From assembly GCA_022428005.1 (NCBI GenBank), contig JAKMDI010000016.1, positions 30,025-94,024 on the forward strand: 64,000 bases of DNA. The letters are read 5' to 3'. This stretch comes from Flavobacteriaceae bacterium (lineage in GTDB: Bacteria; Bacteroidota; Bacteroidia; Flavobacteriales; Flavobacteriaceae). The notes under the pieces were generated by a model that was not told the origin of the DNA, did not search any database, and saw only the letters and a program-made list of their open reading frames with translations. Numbering within the stretch: position 1 is the stretch's first letter; every line of letters begins with the position of its first letter. Below are positions 16,021-25,798 of this stretch, one piece after another. The translations under genes and the position numbers were made by a program.

Positions 16021-16716
16021 TTATTCTTTTGATTCCGTCTCTTCGTTGGACGTTTCCTCCGTTTGAGGTGCTTCTTCAGCAGCAGAAGTTTCTTCAACAG
16101 CGGGTGCTTCTTCGGCAACAGGAGTTTCTTCAACAGCAGGTGCTTCTTCAGACTCAGGCGCTGCCTCAGCAGCAGGTGCTTCTTCCGTAGCGGGTGTTTC
16201 TTCGGATTCAGGCGCTGCCTCAGCAGCAGGTGCTTCTTCTGTAGCGGGTTCTTCTTCGGATTCAGGCGCTGCAGTTAGGTCTTCAATTCTTTTCTGATTG
16301 ACAGCTTTTTCAGCCTCTAATCGATCACTGAGATCTTTGGCTTTATCTTTGTCCAATCCGTCAATTTTTGCCTGAATTTTGGCTTGTTTCTCTTCCAACC
16401 AAGCAGCAAAACGCTTGTCGGCTTCTTCTTGTGAAAAAGCACCTTTCGAGACTCCCCCATTGAGGTGATGTTTCATCATCGCGCCTCGATAAGACAGAAG
16501 TGTTCTGGCAGTATCAGAGGGTTGTGCTCCGTTTTCAAGCCATTCCACAGCTTTGTCAACATTTAAGTTTACTGTCGCTGGATTGGTGTTGGGGTTGTAA
16601 GTTCCAATTTTTTCTAAATAACGACCATCGCGTTTGGCGCGGCTGTCCGCTGCTACTATCCAATAAAATGGGCTACCTTTTTTTCCGTGTCGTTGAAGTC
16701 TAATCCTTACGGGCAT
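16021..16716 (-). CDS. rpsP: 30S ribosomal protein S16 with long repetitive acidic tail
   Basis: Residues 1-80 are normal S16 (MPVRIRLQRHGKKGSPFYWIV, GRYLEKIGTYNP, DTARTLLSYRGAMMKHHLNGG). A basic helical extension follows (about 80-155, VSKGAFSQEEADKRFAAWLEEK), and the last 75 residues are Glu/Ala/Pro/Thr repeats (EEAPAAEAAPESEETPAT units). Total length is 231 against about 80-90 in E. coli. Flavobacterial S16 proteins often carry an extension, but the repeated tail looks unusually long. It should lie on the surface of the 30S subunit. It is first in an rpsP-rimM operon with a good promoter upstream. Confidence 0.92.
   Translation of the reverse strand: MPVRIRLQRHGKKGSPFYWIVAADSRAKRDGRYLEKIGTYNPNTNPATVNLNVDKAVEWLENGAQPSDTARTLLSYRGAMMKHHLNGGVSKGAFSQEEADKRFAAWLEEKQAKIQAKIDGLDKDKAKDLSDRLEAEKAVNQKRIEDLTAAPESEEEPATEEAPAAEAAPESEETPATEEAPAAEAAPESEEAPAVEETPVAEEAPAVEETSAAEEAPQTEETSNEETESKE
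16150..16272. repeat. 54-bp tandem repeat in the rpsP tail
   Basis: The string GGCGCTGCCTCAGCAGCAGG starts at 16157 and recurs exactly 54 bases on at 16211; its first bases recur again at 16265. Each unit encodes 18 residues, so copy-number change would keep the frame. About 2.3 copies are present, with more diverged Glu/Ala-rich units towards the stop. Confidence 0.8.
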
Positions 16717-16769
16717 ATCATATTAATTTATGGAGGTTCTCGACCGCCTGGTTATTAATTCTAAGGGTG

Positions 16770-16798
16770 CAAATTTAATATATTATTTTAAATAACAA
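16770..16798 (-). promoter_or_regulatory. rpsP-rimM promoter
   Basis: On the minus strand TTG, an 18-base spacer and TAAATTTG match the Bacteroidetes -33/-7 arrangement. The start would fall about 50 bases before the rpsP ATG, leaving a leader long enough for ribosomal-protein feedback, though I see no clear structure in it. Confidence 0.6.
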
Positions 16799-16870
16799 AC
16801 CTGAACCAAATAATATATGACCATTCGAAAAAAAATAGTGCTGTTCCAGATTGTATGAACGCACAACGGC

Positions 16871-16901
16871 TTGGCAAACCAGATTAAAAAATGTACTTTT
16901 G
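16871..16901 (+). promoter_or_regulatory. tig-clpP-clpX promoter
   Basis: TTG, a 20-base spacer and TACTTTTG fit the flavobacterial promoter pattern. The expected transcription start near 16906 is downstream of the TTG proposed in the ORF track, which supports the ATG at 16925 as the tig start. Confidence 0.65.
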
Positions 16902-16924
16902 CGCCCATATTTTTGCCATTTCAT

Positions 16925-18253
16925 ATGAACATTTCACGTAAAGACACTGACGCCCTAAACACTACCGTTACCATTGCTGTAGAACGCAACGATTTTCAAG
17001 AAAAAGTAAATAAAGTTCTTTCGGATTACCGTAAAAACGCCAATGTGCCTGGATTTAGAAAAGGTCATGTTCCGATGGGCATGATCAAGAAACAATACGA
17101 AACTGCGGTTACTGCAGACGAGGTTAATAAATTATTACAGGAAAAATTAGAGGCATACCTCAAAGAGGAAAACCTAAAAACTTTGGGAAATCCACTACCG
17201 GTGTTAAAGGACGATTTGGATTGGAAATCAGCCAAAATTGATTTTGATTTTGAATTGGGCTTGTCCCCCGAGTTTGAGGTGAACCTGACTGCCAAGAACA
17301 AAGTCACGCACTATCAAATCACGGCAAGTAATGATATGATTAATGACCAAATTATCTATTATCGCAAGCAATACGGCAAATTGGTGGCCCAGCCACATGC
17401 CAAAGATGATTTTGAAATAACTGCAGTTGTAAAAAATGAAGCTGCTGAAATCGATACGACCCCCACTTTCGAATTGAGTCAAATAAAAGGAAAAGCCAAT
17501 TTGACAGCACTCAAAAAAGCAAAAGTCGGAGACATCGTAAAATTAAAAGCCAAAAACTTATTTAAAGACGAGGCCACTGCTACCAGAGTTCTCACTATCT
17601 CGGCAGATAAGATCAATGAGATTGAGGGTGAGCTCGAATTTGACATCAAAGAAATTAACGAGCGTGTATTAGCGGAAATTAATCAAGAATTTTTTGATAA
17701 AATATATGGTCCTGAAGCGGTAAAGTCAGAGGACGAGATGAAAGCCAAAATTACAGAGGGGTTGGAAAAACAATTCGAGCAACAATCGGATCAGAAATTA
17801 CTCAACGATGTTACTGAATATTTAGTTTCCAAAACCAAATTTGATTTACCAGAGGTGTTTCTAAAAAAATGGATGCAAAATTCTGGAGAAAAGCCGATGA
17901 CTGTTGCGGAAGCTGCTGAAGAATACGATCGATCCGAAAAAGGAATCAGGTACCAGCTTATTGAGGGTAAAATCATTGATGAGCACGATCTTCAAATTAA
18001 ATTCGAAGAGCTTAAAGAATTCGCCAAGGAGATGATTTTAATGCAAATGGCACAATATGGTCAGGCGGGCTTACCCGACGAAGAGTTGGATGGAATTGTG
18101 GCCAGAGTAATGTCAAACCAAGACGAAACACGAAGGATTTCTGAACAATTGATGAGCAAAAAGCTCTTGGAATTCTACAAAACTAACCTCACCCTTAAAA
18201 AGAAAAAATTGCCCTTCGACGCATTTGTGAAAGAGGCATATGGACAAGGCTAA
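16925..18253 (+). CDS. tig: Trigger factor
   Basis: Trigger factor is the ribosome-bound chaperone and peptidyl-prolyl isomerase for nascent chains. The N-terminal ribosome-binding domain contains the tail-loop signature NVPGFRKGHVPMGMIKKQY (near residues 39-57). A divergent central domain (about 140-235) and a helical C-terminal domain follow. The 442-residue length from this ATG is normal. The extra 18 codons of the track ORF cover the promoter and are rejected. The central domain lacks an obvious FKBP signature, as in many Bacteroidetes. clpP follows 34 bases downstream, forming the classical tig-clpP-clpX group. Confidence 0.92.
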   Translation: MNISRKDTDALNTTVTIAVERNDFQEKVNKVLSDYRKNANVPGFRKGHVPMGMIKKQYETAVTADEVNKLLQEKLEAYLKEENLKTLGNPLPVLKDDLDWKSAKIDFDFELGLSPEFEVNLTAKNKVTHYQITASNDMINDQIIYYRKQYGKLVAQPHAKDDFEITAVVKNEAAEIDTTPTFELSQIKGKANLTALKKAKVGDIVKLKAKNLFKDEATATRVLTISADKINEIEGELEFDIKEINERVLAEINQEFFDKIYGPEAVKSEDEMKAKITEGLEKQFEQQSDQKLLNDVTEYLVSKTKFDLPEVFLKKWMQNSGEKPMTVAEAAEEYDRSEKGIRYQLIEGKIIDEHDLQIKFEELKEFAKEMILMQMAQYGQAGLPDEELDGIVARVMSNQDETRRISEQLMSKKLLEFYKTNLTLKKKKLPFDAFVKEAYGQG

Positions 18254-18287
18254 TTTTTTTGATTAATTTTATATAAAGAAAAATAAA

Positions 18288-18950
18288 ATGGACTACGGAA
18301 AAGAATTTAAGGAATTTGCTACCAAGCACCATGGCATCAACTCCATGTATTACGATAAAATTGTCAGCAGTATGACCCCATACATTATTGAGGAAAGACA
18401 GTTAAATGTCGCACAGATGGATGTGTTTTCTCGACTCATGATGGACAGAATTATGTTTTTGGGAACTGCCATTAACGACAGTGTGGCCAATGTGATCCAA
18501 GCACAATTACTTTTTTTGCAAAGCACAGATTCCAAACGCGATATCCAAATGTATATTAATTCCCCAGGGGGAAGTGTTTATGCAGGGTTGGGGATCTACG
18601 ACACCATGCAGTTCATCACACCCGATGTGGCGACCATTTGCACTGGTATGGCTGCTTCTATGGGAGCGGTATTGTTGTGTGCAGGTGAAAAAGGAAAACG
18701 CTCTGCGCTCACCCATTCAAGAGTAATGATCCACCAACCCCTTGGTGGGGCTCAGGGGCAGGCGTCTGATATAGAAATTACTGCCAGAGAAATACTCAAG
18801 TTAAAAGACGAACTGTATCAAATTATTGCAAACAAATCGGGGCAGAGTATCGAAAAAGTAAATCAAGACAGTGATCGTGATTATTGGATGAAAGCAGAGG
18901 AAGCCAAAAGCTACGGAATGGTAGATGAGGTTTTGGGTACTGAAAAATAA
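18288..18950 (+). CDS. clpP: ATP-dependent Clp protease proteolytic subunit
   Basis: ClpP forms the tetradecameric serine protease chamber used by ClpX. The 220-residue protein shows MYINSPGGSVYAGLGIYDTM, the nucleophile Ser in GMAASMGAVLL, the catalytic His in SRVMIHQPLGGAQGQA, and the Asp region DRDYWMKAEEAKSYGMVDEV. It lies 6 bases ahead of clpX in the tig operon. Confidence 0.97.
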   Translation: MDYGKEFKEFATKHHGINSMYYDKIVSSMTPYIIEERQLNVAQMDVFSRLMMDRIMFLGTAINDSVANVIQAQLLFLQSTDSKRDIQMYINSPGGSVYAGLGIYDTMQFITPDVATICTGMAASMGAVLLCAGEKGKRSALTHSRVMIHQPLGGAQGQASDIEITAREILKLKDELYQIIANKSGQSIEKVNQDSDRDYWMKAEEAKSYGMVDEVLGTEK

Positions 18951-18956
18951 TATCCT

Positions 18957-20183
18957 ATGAGTAAAGAAGAATTAAATTGTTCCTTTTGTGGCAGGGCCAA
19001 ACCCCAAACCCAATTGCTTATTGCTGGTTTGGACGCTCACATTTGTGACAAGTGTATTCTTCAAGCTCACGGAATAGTAAAAGAAGAAACTTCCGATGAG
19101 AAAGAGGAAAGTAGATTTGATGTTGAACTCCACCCGCCAAAGCAAATAAAGTCCTTTTTGGATGAGTACGTCATTGGTCAGGAGTCCGCCAAAAAAATCC
19201 TCTCGGTAGCCGTTTACAACCACTACAAACGCATTAATTACACCAAGACTAAAAGCGACATTGAAATACAAAAAAGCAATGTTATTTTGGTGGGGCAGAC
19301 CGGTACTGGAAAAACTTTATTGGCACAAACCATATCCAAACTACTCAGAGTCCCCTTGGCCATAGTAGATGCCACTGTCCTAACAGAGGCAGGCTACGTT
19401 GGGGAAGACGTAGAAAGTATTTTAACCCGTTTACTACAGGCGGCGGATTACGATGTAGAAAAGACCCAAAAGGGAATTGTTTTTATTGATGAAATCGATA
19501 AAATTGCTCGTAAAAGTGATAACCCTTCCATCACCAGAGATGTTTCTGGAGAAGGAGTTCAGCAAGCTTTACTCAAGCTGCTGGAAGGAACCACCGTCAA
19601 TGTTCCTCCAAAGGGAGGTAGAAAACACCCCGATCAAAAGTTTATTGAGGTGGATACTTCCGATATTTTATTTATCGCTGGTGGGGCTTTTGACGGAATA
19701 GAACGCACCATCAAAAATCGTATGAACCTCCAAGCCATTGGATACAACACCAAAGAGGAGCTTAAAAAAGTAGACACCGATAATATATTACAATACATTA
19801 CGCCACAAGACATCAAATCCTTTGGCTTGATTCCAGAGATCATCGGTCGGTTGCCCGTATTGTCCTATCTGAATCCTCTGGACAAAGAAACATTAAGCAC
19901 GATATTGACCACCCCCAAAAATGCATTGGTCAAACAATACATTCAGCTTTTTGAAATGGACGGAATCACATTGTCCTTTACCCAAGGAGCGTTAGATTTT
20001 ATTGTGGAAAAAGCCTTAGAATACAAACTTGGTGCTCGCGGTTTGCGTTCCCTTTGTGAGGCAGTGCTCAATGAGGCCATGTTCGATCTGCCCGAATCCG
20101 ATGTTAAGCTACTAAAGGTAACAAAAACCTATGCAGAGCAGAGACTCGCCAAAATAGAGATGCCTGCTTTAAAAGTCGTTTAA
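18957..20183 (+). CDS. clpX: ATP-dependent Clp protease ATP-binding subunit ClpX
   Basis: ClpX unfolds tagged substrates and feeds them to ClpP. The N-terminal zinc-binding domain has the C4 pattern (CSFCG ... CDKC, residues 8-35). Walker A is GQTGTGKT (near 119) and Walker B VFIDEIDK. The ClpP-docking loop region and sensor II ([11 protein letters not shown]) are also present. The 408-residue length is normal. It ends 8 bases from the convergent GH3 gene. Confidence 0.97.
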   Translation: MSKEELNCSFCGRAKPQTQLLIAGLDAHICDKCILQAHGIVKEETSDEKEESRFDVELHPPKQIKSFLDEYVIGQESAKKILSVAVYNHYKRINYTKTKSDIEIQKSNVILVGQTGTGKTLLAQTISKLLRVPLAIVDATVLTEAGYVGEDVESILTRLLQAADYDVEKTQKGIVFIDEIDKIARKSDNPSITRDVSGEGVQQALLKLLEGTTVNVPPKGGRKHPDQKFIEVDTSDILFIAGGAFDGIERTIKNRMNLQAIGYNTKEELKKVDTDNILQYITPQDIKSFGLIPEIIGRLPVLSYLNPLDKETLSTILTTPKNALVKQYIQLFEMDGITLSFTQGALDFIVEKALEYKLGARGLRSLCEAVLNEAMFDLPESDVKLLKVTKTYAEQRLAKIEMPALKVV

Positions 20184-20190
20184 TAGACTC

Positions 20191-21708
20191 CTAGTGGTTC
20201 ATTATTAGTAATTCTTCTATAAAGTCTCTATTATTTGAAAGTCTGGGAACTTTGTGTTGCCCCCCCAACTTGTTTTTTTTGGCCATCCAATTGTAGAAAA
20301 GATTTTTTTTAGCGATTTCCAACTTTGGGAGTGAAAGGGTCATGTCTTTGTATCTTTTGGCTTCATAATCTGAATTTTCTGTTTTCAAATAGTGATCGAG
20401 AAGTTCAACAAACCTTCCTTTATCTTTTGGGGGGTGGGTGAATTCGATGAGCCATTGATGTCCCCCTTTTACATTTGTTTCCATAAAAATGGGACCAGCA
20501 GTATAATCTACAATATTCAAGTTCATTTCCCGCGCGGCCTTGCTCAAAGCCACCTCAGCATTTTCGATCATCAGTTCCTCTCCAAATACATTGATGTGGT
20601 TTTTGATGCGCCCTGTTATTTGAATCCGATAGGGACTCAGAGAAGTAAACTTTAAGGTATCACCAATTTTATAACGCCACAATCCTGCATTTGTGGTAAT
20701 CACCAAGGCATAATTTTTATTCAATTCCACTTCGCTTAATGGGATAATAACCGATTCATCCTCCCGATCAATTTGATCCATGGGGATGAACTCATAAAAA
20801 ATACCGTAATCCAGCATCAGTAATAGTTCATTGGATTCATTTTGGTCTTGCATACCAAAAAACCCCTCTGAAGCATTGTAGATTTCAAAAAAATTAAGAT
20901 CTGTTCCCTTAAACATCAGCTCAAACTGCTGGCGATAGGGATGGAAACTTACTCCGCCATGAAAGTAAACTTCTATCATGGGCCAGACCTCGGTGATGTT
21001 CGTTTTTTTTGTTTTTTGTAACACATTTTGGAGTAGAACCAACATCCAGGAGGGAACCCCCGCCAAGCTGGTCACTTTTTCGCCCAAGGTTTCGTCAATG
21101 ATGGCTTCCATTTTTGTTTCCCATTCCGACATCAGCGATACTTTCTGACTGGGCGTACTGCCCAACTCCGCCCAAAAGGGCAGATTGTCTATGATGATGG
21201 CAGAAAGGTCGCCAAAATACGAATCGGTATTCTGGTACAACTCGCTACTTCCTCCGAGACGCAGACACTTTCCCGCTAAAATCTGGGCGTTTTCATTGTT
21301 GTTGTAATAAATGGAAAGCATGTCTTTTCCTGCTTTGTAGTGGCAATCCTCTAGAGAATCAATGCTAATGGGAATGAATTTACTTTTCGCATTGGAAGTC
21401 CCACTGGATTTGGCAAACCACTTGATAGGGGTGTTCCAAAAAATATTTTGCTCTCCCTTTCTACAACGTTCAATTTGATCGACGATGTCCTCGTACTCAA
21501 CAACAGACAATCGATTTTTAAAGTCATTGTAATTCTTTATGGATTCAAAATCATGTTTTTTGCCCAGCTCTGTTTTGGCCGCACTGCTCAACAGGCCGTG
21601 CAGTAATTCCTGCTGCACCTCATTGGGGTACTTCATAAACAGCTCTATTTGGTGAATTCGTTTTTTAAGAAACCAGGAGGCCACAGAATTGAAAAGGGGA
21701 ATTGGCAT
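20191..21708 (-). CDS. GH3 family adenylate-forming enzyme
   Basis: The 505-residue protein belongs to the GH3 family, named after plant jasmonate/auxin-amino acid ligases, which adenylate a carboxylate and join it to an amine. The phosphate-binding motif FAKSSGTSNAKSKFIPIS (near 105-122) and the YNASEGFFGMQD acid motif (near 280) are both present, as is a C-terminal swivelling domain. Bacteroidetes carry such homologues widely, but their natural substrates are not established to my knowledge. It is monocistronic with its own -7 box and divergent from the DUF2797 gene. No signal peptide; cytoplasmic. Confidence 0.85.
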   Translation of the reverse strand: MPIPLFNSVASWFLKKRIHQIELFMKYPNEVQQELLHGLLSSAAKTELGKKHDFESIKNYNDFKNRLSVVEYEDIVDQIERCRKGEQNIFWNTPIKWFAKSSGTSNAKSKFIPISIDSLEDCHYKAGKDMLSIYYNNNENAQILAGKCLRLGGSSELYQNTDSYFGDLSAIIIDNLPFWAELGSTPSQKVSLMSEWETKMEAIIDETLGEKVTSLAGVPSWMLVLLQNVLQKTKKTNITEVWPMIEVYFHGGVSFHPYRQQFELMFKGTDLNFFEIYNASEGFFGMQDQNESNELLLMLDYGIFYEFIPMDQIDREDESVIIPLSEVELNKNYALVITTNAGLWRYKIGDTLKFTSLSPYRIQITGRIKNHINVFGEELMIENAEVALSKAAREMNLNIVDYTAGPIFMETNVKGGHQWLIEFTHPPKDKGRFVELLDHYLKTENSDYEAKRYKDMTLSLPKLEIAKKNLFYNWMAKKNKLGGQHKVPRLSNNRDFIEELLIMNH

Positions 21709-21727
21709 GAGAAAAATGTATCTTTAG

Positions 21728-21735
21728 CAAAAATA
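21728..21735 (-). promoter_or_regulatory. -7 box for the GH3 gene
   Basis: On the minus strand TATTTTTG lies 19 bases before the GH3 ATG, matching TAnnTTTG. No strong -33 element is seen; it sits in the 44-base gap shared with the divergent DUF2797 gene. Confidence 0.5.
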
Positions 21736-21752
21736 TAAACTTTCGATTAAAG

Positions 21753-22544
21753 ATGTTTAAGGGTGTCCTAAAGAAAATGATCACAGAGATGGGAACCCCC
21801 ATTCGCTATTTTCTCAACTTAGACAACGACTTTATTGAAATTAATCAATTTTTAGACCGAACCCTAAAGCTCGAATTTGCTGGCACGATGTGTTTGAACT
21901 GTAACGATTCAAAACCAATCTTTCGTCAGGGTTTTTGTAAAAGCTGTTTTTTTGAAAGCCCATCTGTCGGGGATTGGGTGATGCGCCCAGAATTGAGTAA
22001 AGCCCATTTGGGTGAAGAGGACCGTGATTTAGAGTATGAAAAAAGAGTGCAGTTGCAACCCCATTGGGTTTATCTTGCCCTGAGCAGTCACCTCAAGGTT
22101 GGTGTCACCCGACAGAGCCAGGTTCCTACCCGGTGGATTGATCAAGGAGCGCACGAGGCAGTTGGAATTTTAGAAGTCCCCAATCGCTATCTCGCCGGGA
22201 TAGCTGAAGTCAGCCTTAAAGCGCATTTTTCTGACAAGACCAATTGGCGTAAAATGTTACAAAACGACTATGAGGACGTGACTTGGGATCAGGCCATTGA
22301 TCAAGCTTATGCCTGTTTGCCAGAGGAGTTAAAACAATATCAGATAGGAGGGCAAAACTTAACCACCATTACTTTTCCTGTTTTACAATATCCCGAAAAG
22401 GTCAAAAGCTTAAACTTGGAAAAAGAAAACAGCTACACTGGTATCCTCAAAGGAATCAAAGGCCAGTATCTACTCTTTGAGGATCAAACTGTTTACAATA
22501 TCCGTTCCAATGAAGGAACAGTAGTGAACATCAATATAGACTAA
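21753..22544 (+). CDS. DUF2797 domain protein with zinc-ribbon-like cysteines
   Basis: This 263-residue cytoplasmic protein matches the pattern of DUF2797: a CxxC pair followed by a second CxxC (CLNCND ... GFCKSC, about residues 45-70), the conserved [30 protein letters not shown] block, which resembles a GIY-YIG-like core, and a C-terminal beta domain. The biochemical role is unknown; a nucleic-acid role is only suggested by the ribbon and GIY-YIG-like segment. The start could be Met1 or Met9. It overlaps rluF tail to tail through CTAA. Confidence 0.75.
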   Translation: MFKGVLKKMITEMGTPIRYFLNLDNDFIEINQFLDRTLKLEFAGTMCLNCNDSKPIFRQGFCKSCFFESPSVGDWVMRPELSKAHLGEEDRDLEYEKRVQLQPHWVYLALSSHLKVGVTRQSQVPTRWIDQGAHEAVGILEVPNRYLAGIAEVSLKAHFSDKTNWRKMLQNDYEDVTWDQAIDQAYACLPEELKQYQIGGQNLTTITFPVLQYPEKVKSLNLEKENSYTGILKGIKGQYLLFEDQTVYNIRSNEGTVVNINID

Positions 22545-23272
22545 GACGATGTTTTTGAGGACTTGACCAGCATTTGGGTCAGCTTTTCCATTTCCTCGGG
22601 TTTTAGATAACGCCATTTTCCAACTTTTGTATCCAGCTTTACGTTCATGATTCGTACCCTTTTAAGATCAGTTACCCGATAGTCAAAATATTCACACATC
22701 CTACGGATTTGCCGATTCAAACCTTGGGTCAGAATGATCCTGAACTGGTTTTTATGGGTCTGTTTTACAAAGCATTTTTTGGTGACCGTGTCCAAGATGG
22801 GTACTCCATTGCTCATTTTGTGCAGGAATGCCTGGGTAATGGGTTTGTTCACCGTGACAATGTATTCTTTTTCGTGGTTGTTTTGGGCGCGTAGGATTTT
22901 GTTGACAATGTCCCCATCATTGGTGAGAAAGATGAGTCCTTCACTTGGCTTATCCAACCTGCCAATGGGGAAAATCCTCTTGGGGTAATTTATAAAATCG
23001 ATGATGTTGTCTTTTTCAACCTGGGTATCTGTGGTGCAAACAATGCCTTTTGGTTTGTTAAAAGCCAAATATACTTTTTTGTTTTTGGGCCTATTGAGCA
23101 TTTCTCCATTGACCGTCACCTTGTCTTGAGGACTGATTTTGACCCCCATTTCCGCTTTTTTACCGTTTACCAATACCCTTCCAGCCTCGATTAGCTTATC
23201 GGCTTCTCTACGAGAGCAATAGCCAATTTCGCTTAGGTATTTATTGATGCGCGTACCCGTTGGTTTTTCCAT
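22541..23272 (-). CDS. rluF: 23S rRNA pseudouridine synthase, RluF type
   Basis: The enzyme isomerises uridine in 23S rRNA (position 2604 in E. coli). It has an N-terminal S4 RNA-binding domain ([25 protein letters not shown]), the RsuA-family core with catalytic Asp in [19 protein letters not shown] (about residue 104), and [29 protein letters not shown], typical of RluF rather than RluB. The gene starts 1 base after the queuosine transporter stop in a tight sppA-transporter-rluF operon. Linking it with a queuosine transporter gives the operon an RNA-modification theme. Confidence 0.9.
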   Translation of the reverse strand: MEKPTGTRINKYLSEIGYCSRREADKLIEAGRVLVNGKKAEMGVKISPQDKVTVNGEMLNRPKNKKVYLAFNKPKGIVCTTDTQVEKDNIIDFINYPKRIFPIGRLDKPSEGLIFLTNDGDIVNKILRAQNNHEKEYIVTVNKPITQAFLHKMSNGVPILDTVTKKCFVKQTHKNQFRIILTQGLNRQIRRMCEYFDYRVTDLKRVRIMNVKLDTKVGKWRYLKPEEMEKLTQMLVKSSKTSS

Positions 23273-23273
23273 A

Positions 23274-23975
23274 TTACAATTTAATCTCTTCTCCTACGGC
23301 CAGTCCGAACTTTTTCCGAAACATCCAAACGAACAGGTAGAGCAATGGAGTATCTAAAGCTGCTACCAAGACCTTAAAAATAAACCCAGACAAGACCAAT
23401 CCGTAAAACAAGTCCCAAGGTAATATCCCAAAAATACTGAGCAATAGAATTACCGAAAAAGTATCTAAAAATTGGGAGGCAAAGGTGGAAAAGTTATTTC
23501 GCAACCACAGCATTTTACCCTTTGTCAATTTTTTCCAAAAATGGTAAATTCTTATGTCCACAAACTGCGCCAATAGATAGGCAATCATAGAAGCCAAAAC
23601 CGCCAAAGGGGAAAGTGAAAAAACCTTGGTAAAAGTGGCGTCATCTATAGGAGAACTTTCCATGGCCGGAACAATATCCGAGACCAGCAGGATGCCCATA
23701 GAAAAAAAGGAAGCGAAAATCCCAGCAGTCACCACACGGTTGGCAGCCCTTTTACCATATATTTCCGAGATCAAATCGGTGATTAAAAAAGTGATGGGAT
23801 AGGGCAAAATTCCCACAGAGAGTTCAAACAGTCGACTTCCAAAAACAGTTCCATCAAAGGGGTACCAATAAAAAAACTTTTGAAAAATAAGATTGGACAC
23901 AACCAATGAGGTAATAAAAAGTGCCGCGAGATACAAATAAATTTTTGCAGCCAGCTGCTGCTGTTTTGATTTCAT
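23274..23975 (-). CDS. Queuosine precursor transporter (YhhQ family)
   Basis: The 233-residue inner membrane protein has about six transmembrane helices and the VUT/YhhQ pattern: an N-terminal helix with [32 protein letters not shown] and [41 protein letters not shown]. Characterised members import the queuosine precursors preQ0/preQ1 or queuine. It abuts sppA with no spacer and precedes rluF by 1 base. The context supports salvage of a tRNA-modification precursor; substrate identity is inferred from the family. Confidence 0.88.
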   Translation of the reverse strand: MKSKQQQLAAKIYLYLAALFITSLVVSNLIFQKFFYWYPFDGTVFGSRLFELSVGILPYPITFLITDLISEIYGKRAANRVVTAGIFASFFSMGILLVSDIVPAMESSPIDDATFTKVFSLSPLAVLASMIAYLLAQFVDIRIYHFWKKLTKGKMLWLRNNFSTFASQFLDTFSVILLLSIFGILPWDLFYGLVLSGFIFKVLVAALDTPLLYLFVWMFRKKFGLAVGEEIKL

Positions 23976-25730
23976 TTATTCCATTTTTATCGAATATGGA
24001 ATTCTGGTTTGAATTCCTTCCAGTTGGCTAAATTCGATAAATTCTGAGGCGTATTTTTCTAAGGGATGTTCTGTAAATTCTGATTTTACTTGAGAGAAAG
24101 TATCAAATAACATACTTTCTAAATCGTCTTTGTATTTAGGATAGTCTACCAAATTAAAGGCGGATAAATCCGCCAATTCGGCTGCTGTGGCAATGGCCTC
24201 TGTGAGCCCACCCAATTCGTCCACCAAGCCCTTTTCCAAGGCATCTTTTCCAGACCATACCCTTCCTTGTGCTATTTCTTCCAATGCTTCCATGTCCATA
24301 GATCTTCCTTCTGAAACCCGAGACTTAAAAGTGTGATAAACTTTTTCAATCGCTTTTATGGTACTTTTTTTAAATCCGCTGTTCAGTGGCTCAAACACAC
24401 TATAACCCATGGCATTTTTATGGGTGGTTACTTGTTCTGCATTGATTCCGATTTTATTGGCCATTCCCCTGATATTTGGAAAAGCAGCCAACACCCCTAT
24501 GGAACCCGTGACGGTCATGGGGTCAGCAAAAATACGATCGGCCAAGCAGGCAATATAATACCCTCCGGAGGCAGCTACATTGCCCATAGAAACCACCAAG
24601 GGCTTTTTGCCTTTTAATTTTCTGGAGGCATTTAGAATGATCTCAGAGGTGAGCGCGTCACCCCCTGGCGAGTCTATTCTCAATACAACGGCTTTTATTT
24701 TTTCACTCTCAAGCACTTCTTCAAAAGCATCATTGATGGCTTCTTTGCCAATGACCTTTTCGCTGCCCTCACTATAAAATATGGGACCCTGTGCATAGAC
24801 CACGGCAATGCGATCATCGATTTCAACATTGTATTCTTTAATTCGGACATTCATTCTGGTAAAATCAACAGTTTTGTAGTCTTTGTCCAACTCCAGTCCC
24901 AATGCAGATTTAATTTTGTTATCGAAATCTTCCTCATAGATCATTCCATCAATAATTCCTTGTTCAAACGCGCCCTCAGCATCACCCACTATCAGATCCG
25001 CTACAATAGCGTCTATGGTCTCTGGCTCCAATCCTCTGCTCGCCGCTACTTCGTCTCTCAGGGTCTCCCAAACCGATTTGAGTATGCCTTGGATTTGTTG
25101 GCGATTTTCATCACTCATTTTACTTTGTAAGAAAGGTTCCACAGCACTTTTATATTTACCGTGGCGTATGACCTCCATCTTTACGCCGTATTGGTCTTGA
25201 AAGTCTTCATAATAGAGAACCTCCGAAGAAAGTCCCTTGAGTTCTACTACCCCCATAGGATTCAGGAAAAGACTGTCTGCTACCGAACTGAGGTACAAAC
25301 CTTTTTGTGACATATAGTCCGCATAAGCATAGATAAATTTCCCTGAAGACTTAAAGTCGTTCAAGGCTTTTCTGATCTCTCTCGTTTGGACCCATCCAGA
25401 ATTTATAAACCCAGATTTTAACCGAACCCCCTTTATTTTATCGTCTTTTTTAGCCTTGTTAATGCTCCCTAAAATTTCATCTAATCCAACCCTACCCTCA
25501 CTAAAATCTGAAAAGTTATCGAATGGATTGGCCTTAGGACTTCTGTCCACGACAACCGTGTTGAGATTTAAATCTAAAACACTGTTTTCACTGATCCAGG
25601 CTCCTTCTACTTTATCGAAATTGACCGAGGTGGCAATCGCGGCAATGGCCATAAAAAAAAAGACACTGATCAATCCTAACGCAACAAAAGTTCCCAGTAG
25701 GGAGGCTAAAAAACTTTTAAAGAAATTCAC
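23976..25730 (-). CDS. sppA: Signal peptide peptidase SppA, 67K type
   Basis: SppA degrades cleaved signal peptides in the inner membrane with a Ser-Lys dyad. The 584-residue long form has one N-terminal membrane anchor (LLGTFVALGLISVFFFMAIAAI), the general-base Lys in HGKYKSAVEPF in the first half, and the nucleophile Ser in GNVAASGGYYIACLADRIFADP in the second. The start codon is GTG, supported by the membrane anchor. It is first in the sppA-transporter-rluF operon and is divergent from folK. Confidence 0.93.
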   Translation of the reverse strand: MNFFKSFLASLLGTFVALGLISVFFFMAIAAIATSVNFDKVEGAWISENSVLDLNLNTVVVDRSPKANPFDNFSDFSEGRVGLDEILGSINKAKKDDKIKGVRLKSGFINSGWVQTREIRKALNDFKSSGKFIYAYADYMSQKGLYLSSVADSLFLNPMGVVELKGLSSEVLYYEDFQDQYGVKMEVIRHGKYKSAVEPFLQSKMSDENRQQIQGILKSVWETLRDEVAASRGLEPETIDAIVADLIVGDAEGAFEQGIIDGMIYEEDFDNKIKSALGLELDKDYKTVDFTRMNVRIKEYNVEIDDRIAVVYAQGPIFYSEGSEKVIGKEAINDAFEEVLESEKIKAVVLRIDSPGGDALTSEIILNASRKLKGKKPLVVSMGNVAASGGYYIACLADRIFADPMTVTGSIGVLAAFPNIRGMANKIGINAEQVTTHKNAMGYSVFEPLNSGFKKSTIKAIEKVYHTFKSRVSEGRSMDMEALEEIAQGRVWSGKDALEKGLVDELGGLTEAIATAAELADLSAFNLVDYPKYKDDLESMLFDTFSQVKSEFTEHPLEKYASEFIEFSQLEGIQTRIPYSIKME

Positions 25731-25798
25731 GACTGTTTATTTTATTTCAAAGATAGGGTTTGTGAAATTGTTTTACGAAATTTAGCTACGGTAATAAA

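Noticed and set aside
16140-16275. Possible CRISPR-like repeat
   Set aside because: Units are directly adjacent, coding and without spacers; it is a protein-level tandem repeat. No CRISPR array is seen in the window.
16063-16278. Plus-strand ORF rich in Phe/Ser/Cys opposite rpsP
   Set aside because: It is the antisense shadow of the Glu/Ala repeat tail; composition follows from the repeat.
16871-16924. TTG-started N-terminal extension of trigger factor in the ORF track
   Set aside because: It covers the -33 and -7 promoter elements and the normal family N-terminus begins at the ATG at 16925.
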